From: Candidatus Thorarchaeota archaeon
GTDB taxonomy: Archaea > Asgardarchaeota > Thorarchaeia > Thorarchaeales > Thorarchaeaceae
NCBI GenBank assembly: GCA_004524595.1
Contig: SDOA01000045.1
Location: forward strand, 1 to 30,688
Length of the DNA: 30,688 nucleotides
Reading direction: 5' to 3'
Position 1 is the first letter of the stretch. Each line of letters begins with the position of its first letter. Made by a program: the position numbers and the translations under genes. Positions 22,454 through 30,688 of the stretch are shown here, piece by piece. The notes under the pieces are model-generated. The model saw only the letters and a list, made by a program, of their open reading frames with translations. It was not told the DNA's origin and did no database searches.

Positions 22454-25400
22454 TCAATATCGCCTCTCTCTATCCAGACTTCTAATGAGTTCTTCTACGA
22501 GCTCGCGAGGTAATTCTTGTGCCTGTTTCAAAATCGTATCAATCTCATGAGCTGGAACTCCTTTTGCCTCAAGATCCTTCCGAAGCTCTTCAATCTCGAA
22601 CGGACTGAGTTTATCGCTTGGAATGATAATATCAGTATCACGAGTTCTGTCAGGTTCCTCAAAACTTGGATGTCGTTCGCGGTCTGCCAACCCATGGTCT
22701 TCCAAAATCACACGCTCAACCTCAGGTTCCTCTTCCTCAATCTCAAGGGCAGTATCAACACCTTCATCCTTCCTTTCGCCAGCGACACGCTTTGCAGCCA
22801 TATCCTGGACATCCTCAAGAACTTGTTCGACAGTCTTATTGTCACGACGGGCAGCTCTGATTGCTTCTTGAACAATGACTTCCTTGACAAAAGCAGCCTG
22901 CTCGCTTATTTTCATCTTTGAGATATCTGCCTTGAAATCATCAAGTTCCTTTTGATCGAGATGGGTTAGAATAGCTAGTTGTATTAGGAGTTCCCCAAGC
23001 TCAGGAACCTCAACAGGAATCGATTCTAGAGGCATTTCTTCAGCAGTCCTTACAATCTCAGTCTTTTCAAAAGTGTCATTAAATAGATCAGCTATGAGAC
23101 TTTGCCTGCTTTTGGCCTCTGTGACTGGCTTTGGAATCTTACCCTTTCGAATTGTCTTGATTTGAGAATTGATTTGACGAAGGCGTTTTGGAACACTCCA
23201 CACTCGAAGATATGCAATTCCAATCAACATTAGAAATAGTATACTTGGCAATCCATAGGTGATTGAATTTGTCATAATGATATCAGTACTGTTCTGACTG
23301 AGTTCAACTACAATCGCGTCCTGACCAATAATATAGATGCCATCACCAATCCTTATTGTGACAGTGCCAGAACCTGGAGTGAGCTTGATACCACTAGCAC
23401 TAATAATCACAAAATACTGACCTGGACTAGTGCCTTCTTGTGTTGAAACCGTGAATGGAGCACCTCTACTCGCATTAGCAGAGAATCTTGCTCCAGCAAT
23501 GCCGCTGTCATGCCAAGTGTCCCAGTAAAGAAGTTCAATTGTCAGAGTTTCACCATTAACAAAGTTCCAGATGGTCTGTTCATTGACAATGGATAATTCT
23601 GTTGGAATGTTGATGACTGTGATTCTGAAGAGGATCTCAGCATTTGTACGATTTGCTAGACCCATCTCGATATATAGTCGATAGGGTTCATTTGAAATAA
23701 CAGCTCCAATATTTGTGTCCGTTGTGTCGAAAATGACTCGATAGAGTCCATTTCCAAGATCGATGACAGTAACGTTGAGATAACTCTCGATAGATACTCC
23801 TCTCAAATAGCTATTCTGAGTACTTAAAGCGCCTGCAAGTCCACCAACAAAAGCATTACCATCATCAGTGTCATTGTAGAAGAACTCAATTGTGACGATA
23901 TCGCCTAGGGGTATTTGTAGATTCTGAAGGTCTTCAAGTATTTGCTCGTACGTTGGAGTATATTCGACTGAGCTCACAAAGATCCTAGTTTCAGCAGGAC
24001 GTACTATGAACTGAATTCCAACGGGAGCTTCCTGGTAGTTCTGCTTTTGAAAGACCATAGTCACAGTGAATATACCAGGACTCGCAAGTGTTGTATCGAC
24101 CTCCACAAGATATGTACCATTGGGTAGTTCATAAAGAATACCGACTAAAATTTCCCCAGAATATTCTACTGATGCTCCATCTATTGGACCAAATGTCCCT
24201 GTGTATATGAAAGTAAGATTACCGGTCCAACCCCAAGCTACATCGAGATTAGTTGGACGAATTACATCTGTCTGAATTCTAGTGATTGTAAGGGTGAGCT
24301 GTGTTGAAGAATCGGTAAATTCCGAGGAATTTTCCCACACATTAGCTTGAATTCTAACAGGCCAGATACCAAATCCAAGTGCTATAGTGTCAATTGCAGC
24401 ATAGAATGTACCATCTGCATTTGATTCGAAAAAGCCGCTCCATCCGCGTGCATCGATTATCCACCGCAGTGTTGCATTTGCAAATAACTCCCCACCAAAG
24501 TCAGGTTTTGTCAGGTTTACTGTAAATATTACTGTTTCACTGTAGACTACAGACATATCTTCAAGAGTATCACCGCTTAGAAGGACTTCGGTTCTAGATG
24601 CCTGTAGATCAATGTTAAAGATAAATGAACTGGGTGCAAAATTCTGGAAACTTGCTTGAATTAATAGTGAGTAAGCTCCTTGAGGTTGAATTGTGGGTCC
24701 ATTTGCTGGAATTGAGACTATCCATTCTCCTGGAGTTCCAGTATAAATAAAGACAAACTGTTGACCTTCAAATGTGGCGGTAAGTGTAACGACATAACTT
24801 TCAGGGATTGGAAGGATATTATTAATATCTTCTAAATAGATCGTGATTGTTAACCCACTTCCTCGCGGTATTGCAATAGAACCAGTCACGGGGTCAATCG
24901 GAGAGATTTTTGATGGAAGTGATTGCACTACAAGTGTAATGTATGTACGAGCGATTTCGAAATTCTCCTTTGATGCAGTAATTGTTATAACATAAGTCCC
25001 TGCATCTGCCATTGAAGTATCTATATCACCTGTATAAGAACCAGTGAATCCAATCTCACTCAAGACGCCTACAGTAACACCTGGCCAAATCCAATCAACA
25101 ACAGCTCCTGAGGTCAAATTCATCCAAAGCATATTCTGATAATCAACTGTAATCGATGCTTGCTCTTTCCACAACACTGTGACTTGATCAGATAGAGGAC
25201 TGAGTGTGGTTTCAATATTACTTATTACACCAGTTAGGACTATTGTCTTCAATGCTTTGTAATAGGGTGATGTTCCAGAATCCCAACCAATATTGAGATT
25301 GAATTTATACGAACCAGGCTGATCAAAAGCAAGCGTATCAACACGAATGATGTAAACACCAGCACCACTATTAATGATCGTATAATCTCCAGGGTCAAGT

Positions 25401-28400
25401 ACAACTGATTGTCCTGAAAATGTGATTACTGCACCATCCACAGTAGCAGTAGTAGCCATATCAGTGAGAGTGAACGTGATGTTAAGCAATTCGCCATATC
25501 GAGTTTCTTCTAATGGATCAAGTGCAAAACTCAAGGTCCTTGTTGTCACAGAGACCCAAGTGGTAGCCTGAGCGTCAACATAGTAAGGGCTTGTGAGTTC
25601 ATCCCAATTCACTACGATCGTTAGATTATATCTAGCTAATGTAGGACCAAGAATCTCTGAATCAACTGTGAGTATAAATCCGGAACCTGATGAAGTAAGA
25701 GTATAGTCTCCTGAATCAACTAGAGTGCCATTTTTGTAAAGAGAGATATCTGTGACAAGTATTGAAGTTATAGCAGTTCCACGGAAGAGATCAACATATT
25801 CGAAAGTGAATGATACATCATCGAGGAATGGCGTTTGAGATGGTGGAACAGTAATATCAACAATAGTATCACGAGTTGTCACACGCAGTTTTACAGGAGT
25901 ATATGCATCACCATGATAAGGTTCTCCAGAATACCAAAAGGCGTAAACGGTGACTGTGAATTGACCTAACGATCCAAATACTGTAGAGTTGACATAGATT
26001 TCATATAGACCACCACCCAAAGAGGAATAGATGTAGCCAGCAGGCCCATAACTTAATGGAGTCATGCCTATATGGACCTCAATATCATCAGCAATAATTC
26101 CTGTATCACTATCAACATCCAAAAATTGAACCTGAAACACTGCAAAGTCCAAATAAGGAGCTGGACTCGGTGCAATCTCAAGAGATAACAATGATAAGCG
26201 TTGACGGAGTTCAAAGGTTGTGGTGAGGTCGTCATCAGCATAAAAAGGAACAATATTGGAATAACTCATTCTGAAGACAACATCAAATGCCACTCCAATA
26301 CTGTATGCAGGATAGGAGTAGATTACAACATCGTATTGTTCATCAACAACATTCCAGGTGCTCGTGAAGCCCCAACTTCCGGTAGTGAGAATCTCAAGTG
26401 TTACAGCCCCAGACCCGTTTCCAATAATTGCTCCTGTATACAAATCTTCAAAATAGAGTGTAAATTCAATTGGGTCGCCATATGCAATCTTACCTATTGC
26501 CTCATATGAGAGAATTGTACGTCGTTCACGTAGATCTAGAGTTCTAGTCGCCTGCTTGTCATCAATATAACTCTCTGGAACATGCACCTGAACAGTTATG
26601 CTCCATAGACCCACAGTTGCGTATCTAGATGTGCTAAATTCAATCTCATATACTCCTCCTGCATATTCTCGAATATCATAGAGAGATGGGTTGATTATTC
26701 CGTAGGCATCAGAAACAGTAATGGTCGCACTTAAGATCCCATCACTTCCTCCATTGGTCACATCAGTCCATGTAATTGTTATTGTCACATTATCACCATA
26801 GAAGGTGGGATCTGGTGTGGGATAGTCAAGAACCGTTTGTCTTGGTAGTACATTTATAGAAACAAGTCGGTTTGTACGGTTGCTGTAGAATGGTTCGCCA
26901 GCCCAGGTAACATTAAGGATCATCACATGAACTCCAATACTACCAAACTGACTTGTGTCAAACGTAATCGTGAAGAGACCTGCATCATGGACCATATTGA
27001 AGATAATATCCATTGATATATCGAGTTCAGCAGAGTTCACAATGTTGGTACCAAGACCTGTGTCCTCCCATCTGAAGGAGAATGTGGCAATCTCTCCATA
27101 GCTCTCAGGTGAAGGGGGATTGATTAGAAGAAGTGTATCACGTGCGAGTACCCAAACCGATACAGAATTTTCACGGGTTGAATAGAATGGCTCTGTACCG
27201 GTCCAGTCTATAGTAATAGTCATAGTGAATTGACCAATCTGCCCAAATCCTGTTGTATCAATCTCAATCTTGTATAGACCAGGATCAGTAGTTGGATTTA
27301 CCTCAGTTATTGTCAATTTACTACTATCGAATGGAACGTTAAAGGCTACTATTATGTGAACATGACCAACACCATAGCCTTGGTCTGTTGAATTTGTGAT
27401 ACCATTTCCGCTATCTCTCTCACTATATACGAAGGTATAGGCCATGATCTCTAAATATGCCGAAGGATCAGATGCTGTGATGAGTGTTAGTAGCGAGTCC
27501 ACACCTTGTATATTTACTGAAACAACGATCTGATTGTTTTCGTATTGTTGCACAGGTCCAGTCCATTCAACATAGATTGTGAATGTCTGAGAGCCAAGCC
27601 CAAATTGTGATGCAGGAATCGAAACGATATAGAATCCATCCCCGAGTGCAAGATTGTAAGCATAACTTGAAGTTACTAGTCCTGTTGCATTCTCAACGTA
27701 GAAATTAACTAACGCATCCTTTATGCCAATCTTATTGTCAAAGTCATAATAGAAGACTGAAATATTGATAATTGCATTATATGCAGTGGGCGAAGGAGTA
27801 TCAGCAGTCAGAATGGTATCATGACTTCTTACTTCAACCTGTATCTCGCAATAACCATCTTGATAATTGCTATTGATTGAGAATGTAAACCAGACAAGAT
27901 AGGTTCCTAGTATGTCAGAGCTATCAGTTTCAAATGTTATCTGGTATCTTGTTCCGGTCCAAGTGAAAACAGGTGCGATGTTTCCTGTCCAATTATGACC
28001 AGTAGTAGTAGCTTGAAGTGATACACCATTATCCAGATCATTCCATTCTATATAGAAGACCTGGGCATTTCCAGACGGAATCTCGAGACGGATTACTGAT
28101 GGGTTAGCATCTGTATGAATTTGAGTCACAACAACAGTGATGACAAGCCAACGTGTCTGATAGCTTAATGCACTTGCTGTAAAATTCACAGTATGTGATC
28201 CAATTCCAAACCCAGATACATCGATATCTACCTGATACTCACCATTTGAAATATGAGACCATGAAATTGAAGCATCACTTGTCGAGATGGTTCCAGTTGT
28301 GATTCCTGCATCTCTGTCAAGGTCTCTATAATATAGATAAATTCTTACATCCATATTGTAGGGTGTCGATACGGTGTAGAGATTTGCTGTTAGATCACTT

Positions 28401-30688
28401 GTTGCGGGTCGATATTTGAAATTAATGACTGCACTTGCTGATGTATATCGATTATCTGCAGGATTCACTTCAATCAATATAGAGAAGTATTCACCACCTT
28501 CAAAGTAACTCCATGCAATGGAGATGTTGTACATTCCATTGCCAAGAGGTGTAATAGTAGTAACATAGGTAGTAGCACCACTAGTAACAGTGAACTGTCC
28601 TGCCTCTCCATTAATTGGAAGACCATAATATTGACCAGATTCACTTACATTAAAGTGCATGATGATGAAGAAATCATATTCTTGTGGAAAAATCAAATCA
28701 TTTGGTGCATTATACAGAGTCGTTTGAAGACTACGAATTGTGACATAGAAAACATAATTTGATGGATTGTCATAATTTCCATTCATCACCACTGTCAAAG
28801 TCACTTGAATTGAGGAGACTGGCCACGTATTTGTCTTAAGATCTAGTGAGAAGCCTGAGAGTGAAGAATTGAATTGTGTTCCCTGACTCGACGCGAAAGA
28901 AAACGATGTGACACTTGAGATGTCAATCGTTCCACCATCAAGATCTGTTATTGACACTGTAATTGGTGTATCAGCACCATAAGCCGTTGTTAAACTCCCA
29001 AGAACGGTGACAGCAGTCTTATGATTTCTAATTTCTACATTGAATGTATACGTACTAGGAGCGTAATAATCTGAGTCAGACATTACTACATCCAAATCTA
29101 CAGAATGTAGGCCAACTAGCCATATATCTGTATCCAATGAGATGCCATTTAGACTGCCTAAACCAGACTCTAATTGAGTTCCATAGCTTGAGGTAAAGGT
29201 CAGAGAATCAACAACTGAAGCAGCTAGTGCACTACCGGTATCAAGATCGATGAGCACAACGTTAACACTGGTATCCTGTCCAAAGGGTGTAATTAGATTC
29301 CCGGAAACAGAAACCGCCGTATAATGAGCTCGAAGTTGGAATGAAACTTCAACGCTGGCATCTTCATAGAGAGCGGGTGAATTTGTCGCATTGAATGTGT
29401 AATAATATAATCCTTTTGAGAGAGTGCCTGTTGGTATTGAGATATTGTATCGACCATTTCCTTCCCAAAGAACGGTCACCGGAGAACCATCTGCAAACGT
29501 AATCGTTGCACCAGGTATTAGCGAACCATCCCAAGAGTCGCGATAGACAAGAGTTGCTGTGAAATCAAATCCAACAGGAGTGGTTGTCACCCATTCGTAA
29601 GTGAGTTGTGTTGGATGATAGAGATCTAGGTTGAAGGATGTTGAATCATCAAAATAATACGGATGGGTTGAATCAATATTGATGAGCCAACGTTTTCTCT
29701 CGTTCAGTTCCGAAGTATTTCGTGCGACAGAGTATCTTCCATCCCCAAGATCTTCGAAATATACGGTAGTTTCAGTACCTGCCACTGTCCAGTTCATTGA
29801 AACTGTTGCTCCAGTGATAGAATTACTATTACCAGTATCTGAGAGGTCGACAACAAGGTAAAGTAGATCGCCAACAGTCATCTTCTCTAATCCTGCAGCT
29901 GCATCGGAAGGAGAATCAATGTCTAGGCTAGAGGCCCTACGGACGATAAATTGACGTTGGTATTCTCCAACTCGATGACTGACTGAACTTCCAGAGTCAT
30001 TATAGTGTACAGATGCGGTCCAGATCCCAGCAGGAAAGTCAGACTCTACGCTCTTTTCGATATACATTTCAGGAGAGGTCTGAGATGATTCAGAACTTAG
30101 CGTACGAAAGAGGGATGAAGATTGGTACATCAACCATTCAGTCTGAATCCATGCGCTTGACCTGATAGTGTTGGATACACGAACTTCATCAATGACTCCA
30201 CTAAACCACCCTTGATTTGGAGAGGGTAATTGGTCAACAAACCCTCCACCAATAATCCAATCATCAGTGAAAGCAAGACTTGCGGTAGCAAGACTGCCAG
30301 CAGTTGTTGTGTTTGTATTATCAACTCCATTAACATAGACTTTGTTGAGTCCGGGTGTGTTTGCATTCATTGTACATGTAAAGAAGTACCATGTATTGCC
30401 AGACCAAGTTCTTCTGAGACTCCAAACATATTTTTGACCCATCCCGCCATTCTCCATCTTGAACACAAGTGCACCTCTAGGAACTGAAGGATGAGAATAG
30501 TCACTCCCAGCAATGACAATATGCATGTTAGTATCCCCGTCAATGGCCTTGGTAAAGATAACTTGAGTCACTCCACTATTCTGATTTATTCCAGAATCAA
30601 GTTTGAACCAGCCAGAGAGAGTGACATCACCCGTAGGTTCTAGTCCTCGGGCAGCTGTAACATTTATCCTATCATCTGTACCATCGAA
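22454..30688 (-). CDS. Giant cell-surface protein (LamG-like, about 21 Ig-like repeats, TM, cytoplasmic tail), N-terminus outside window
   Basis: The frame is open from the stop at 22454 through the window edge; a GTG at 30571 is internal, because residues coded upstream of it (FDGTDDRINV..., TLSGWFKL) belong to the LamG-like domain. At least 2,744 residues are visible. The order is: LamG/concanavalin-like domain (about 30130-30688; ends GVIDEVRVSNT), a linker, about 21 beta-rich repeats of about 106 residues (23280-29935), one transmembrane helix (about 23204-23270, SILFLMLIGIAYL), then a charged tail of about 249 residues. Repeats share the pattern of a strand, an aromatic-D (xFxD) turn, DGxYxI and GxxxVTI strands, as in Ig-like surface stalks. 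Many N-x-S/T sites suit glycosylation. The likely role is adhesion or cell contact with a cytoplasmic link. The signal peptide lies beyond the edge. Confidence 0.85.
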   Translation of the reverse strand, partial: FDGTDDRINVTAARGLEPTGDVTLSGWFKLDSGINQNSGVTQVIFTKAIDGDTNMHIVIAGSDYSHPSVPRGALVFKMENGGMGQKYVWSLRRTWSGNTWYFFTCTMNANTPGLNKVYVNGVDNTNTTTAGSLATASLAFTDDWIIGGGFVDQLPSPNQGWFSGVIDEVRVSNTIRSSAWIQTEWLMYQSSSLFRTLSSESSQTSPEMYIEKSVESDFPAGIWTASVHYNDSGSSVSHRVGEYQRQFIVRRASSLDIDSPSDAAAGLEKMTVGDLLYLVVDLSDTGNSNSITGATVSMNWTVAGTETTVYFEDLGDGRYSVARNTSELNERKRWLINIDSTHPYYFDDSTSFNLDLYHPTQLTYEWVTTTPVGFDFTATLVYRDSWDGSLIPGATITFADGSPVTVLWEGNGRYNISIPTGTLSKGLYYYTFNATNSPALYEDASVEVSFQLRAHYTAVSVSGNLITPFGQDTSVNVVLIDLDTGSALAASVVDSLTFTSSYGTQLESGLGSLNGISLDTDIWLVGLHSVDLDVVMSDSDYYAPSTYTFNVEIRNHKTAVTVLGSLTTAYGADTPITVSITDLDGGTIDISSVTSFSFASSQGTQFNSSLSGFSLDLKTNTWPVSSIQVTLTVVMNGNYDNPSNYVFYVTIRSLQTTLYNAPNDLIFPQEYDFFIIMHFNVSESGQYYGLPINGEAGQFTVTSGATTYVTTITPLGNGMYNISIAWSYFEGGEYFSILIEVNPADNRYTSASAVINFKYRPATSDLTANLYTVSTPYNMDVRIYLYYRDLDRDAGITTGTISTSDASISWSHISNGEYQVDIDVSGFGIGSHTVNFTASALSYQTRWLVITVVVTQIHTDANPSVIRLEIPSGNAQVFYIEWNDLDNGVSLQATTTGHNWTGNIAPVFTWTGTRYQITFETDSSDILGTYLVWFTFSINSNYQDGYCEIQVEVRSHDTILTADTPSPTAYNAIINISVFYYDFDNKIGIKDALVNFYVENATGLVTSSYAYNLALGDGFYIVSIPASQFGLGSQTFTIYVEWTGPVQQYENNQIVVSVNIQGVDSLLTLITASDPSAYLEIMAYTFVYSERDSGNGITNSTDQGYGVGHVHIIVAFNVPFDSSKLTITEVNPTTDPGLYKIEIDTTGFGQIGQFTMTITIDWTGTEPFYSTRENSVSVWVLARDTLLLINPPSPESYGEIATFSFRWEDTGLGTNIVNSAELDISMDIIFNMVHDAGLFTITFDTSQFGSIGVHVMILNVTWAGEPFYSNRTNRLVSINVLPRQTVLDYPTPDPTFYGDNVTITITWTDVTNGGSDGILSATITVSDAYGIINPSLYDIREYAGGVYEIEFSTSRYATVGLWSITVQVHVPESYIDDKQATRTLDLRERRTILSYEAIGKIAYGDPIEFTLYFEDLYTGAIIGNGSGAVTLEILTTGSWGFTSTWNVVDEQYDVVIYSYPAYSIGVAFDVVFRMSYSNIVPFYADDDLTTTFELRQRLSLLSLEIAPSPAPYLDFAVFQVQFLDVDSDTGIIADDIEVHIGMTPLSYGPAGYIYSSLGGGLYEIYVNSTVFGSLGQFTVTVYAFWYSGEPYHGDAYTPVKLRVTTRDTIVDITVPPSQTPFLDDVSFTFEYVDLFRGTAITSILVTDISLYKNGTLVDSGDYTLTSSGSGFILTVDSEILGPTLARYNLTIVVNWDELTSPYYVDAQATTWVSVTTRTLSFALDPLEETRYGELLNITFTLTDMATTATVDGAVITFSGQSVVLDPGDYTIINSGAGVYIIRVDTLAFDQPGSYKFNLNIGWDSGTSPYYKALKTIVLTGVISNIETTLSPLSDQVTVLWKEQASITVDYQNMLWMNLTSGAVVDWIWPGVTVGVLSEIGFTGSYTGDIDTSMADAGTYVITITASKENFEIARTYITLVVQSLPSKISPIDPVTGSIAIPRGSGLTITIYLEDINNILPIPESYVVTLTATFEGQQFVFIYTGTPGEWIVSIPANGPTIQPQGAYSLLIQASFQNFAPSSFIFNIDLQASRTEVLLSGDTLEDMSVVYSETVIFTVNLTKPDFGGELFANATLRWIIDARGWSGFFESNADGTFYAAIDTIALGFGIWPVRIQANVWENSSEFTDSSTQLTLTITRIQTDVIRPTNLDVAWGWTGNLTFIYTGTFGPIDGASVEYSGEILVGILYELPNGTYLVEVDTTLASPGIFTVTMVFQKQNYQEAPVGIQFIVRPAETRIFVSSVEYTPTYEQILEDLQNLQIPLGDIVTIEFFYNDTDDGNAFVGGLAGALSTQNSYLRGVSIESYLNVTVIDLGNGLYRVIFDTTDTNIGAVISNEPYRLYIEMGLANRTNAEILFRITVINIPTELSIVNEQTIWNFVNGETLTIELLYWDTWHDSGIAGARFSANASRGAPFTVSTQEGTSPGQYFVIISASGIKLTPGSGTVTIRIGDGIYIIGQDAIVVELSQNSTDIIMTNSITYGLPSILFLMLIGIAYLRVWSVPKRLRQINSQIKTIRKGKIPKPVTEAKSRQSLIADLFNDTFEKTEIVRTAEEMPLESIPVEVPELGELLIQLAILTHLDQKELDDFKADISKMKISEQAAFVKEVIVQEAIRAARRDNKTVEQVLEDVQDMAAKRVAGERKDEGVDTALEIEEEEPEVERVILEDHGLADRERHPSFEEPDRTRDTDIIIPSDKLSPFEIEELRKDLEAKGVPAHEIDTILKQAQELPRELVEELIRSLDRERRY
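23280..29935 (-). repeat. Array of about 21 diverged Ig-like protein repeats
   Basis: Repeat boundaries are marked by short linkers such as RRASSLDID, RSHDTILTA, LARDTLLLI, LPRQTVLDY, LRERRTILS, TTRDTIVDI, RPAETRIFV and VINIPTELS, each followed by a P/Y-rich segment (Y-G-D/E). I count 21. Copies are diverged in sequence but regular in length, which indicates old internal duplications and not recent slippage. Confidence 0.65.

Noticed and set aside
22517..22921. Plus-strand ORFs opposite the tail of the giant gene
   Set aside because: Overlapping ORFs in more than one frame antisense to a good coding region; composition is that of a mirrored charged coding sequence.
30569..30571. GTG as the start of the giant protein
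   Set aside because: The frame continues upstream to the window edge and encodes the beginning of the LamG-like domain.
1..30688. CRISPR array, insertion sequence, integrase or attachment site
   Set aside because: No spaced identical short repeats, transposase motifs or flanking direct repeats were seen; the only repeat array is the diverged protein repeat in the giant gene.

Overview
The window is archaeal chromosome, moderately AT-rich and densely coding. The case for Archaea rests on gene families and signals: two RIO1-type kinases, a clamp-loader (RFC) small-subunit homologue, an Orc1/Cdc6-like AAA+ protein, a RadA/Rad51-like protein, a DUF2240-like protein, and TATA boxes about 25-45 nt upstream of starts instead of bacterial -35/-10 promoters. 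Very large surface proteins together with eukaryote-like information genes make an Asgard lineage (for example Thorarchaeia) my best guess. That is inference; no rRNA gene or diagnostic eukaryotic signature protein is present.

Layout. 1-471: 3' end of a gene with a C-terminal ACT-like domain, followed by a hairpin terminator. 753-2602 (minus): a small ORF and two tandem RIO1-type kinases in an apparent operon. 2761-2880: a possible tiny transcription unit. 2910-4340 (minus): an MFS transporter. 4518-10544: a DNA-repair/replication island on alternating strands, with an XPB helicase, an APH-like kinase, a DUF2240-like protein, a divergent RFC small subunit and a protein sharing the XPB N-terminal domain. 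10541-12569: a MetE-like protein that probably starts at CTG, and a polytopic membrane protein. 12621-15992 (minus): a small membrane protein and three tandem paralogous membrane proteins. 16141-17122: two tandem BCP/PrxQ peroxiredoxins. 17111-17872 (minus): a SagB-type nitroreductase. 18147-19508: malic enzyme. 19659-22453: an Orc1/Cdc6-like protein with a broken P-loop, a GcvH-like lipoyl protein (minus), a zinc ribbon (minus) and a RadA-like paralogue without a P-loop. 22454-30688 (minus): most of a gene for a giant surface protein that runs off the right edge.

How the genes may work together. The XPB helicase resembles the bacterial (mycobacterial) form in architecture and wording, and its N-terminal domain recurs in the protein at 8817, as in the XPB/partner gene pair of actinobacteria. 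This is the best candidate for an uncharacterised repair or unwinding system. Two further ATPase relatives (Cdc6-like, RadA-like) have lost catalytic residues and probably act as structural or regulatory subunits. The tandem peroxiredoxins and the flavin nitroreductase form a redox cluster. The giant protein has a LamG-like domain, about 21 Ig-like repeats, one transmembrane helix and a charged cytoplasmic tail of about 249 residues, so it could link the cell exterior to the cytoplasm.

No tRNA, rRNA, CRISPR array, insertion sequence or integrase was recognised. Several genes appear leaderless or nearly so, and four intergenic gaps carry strong hairpins.
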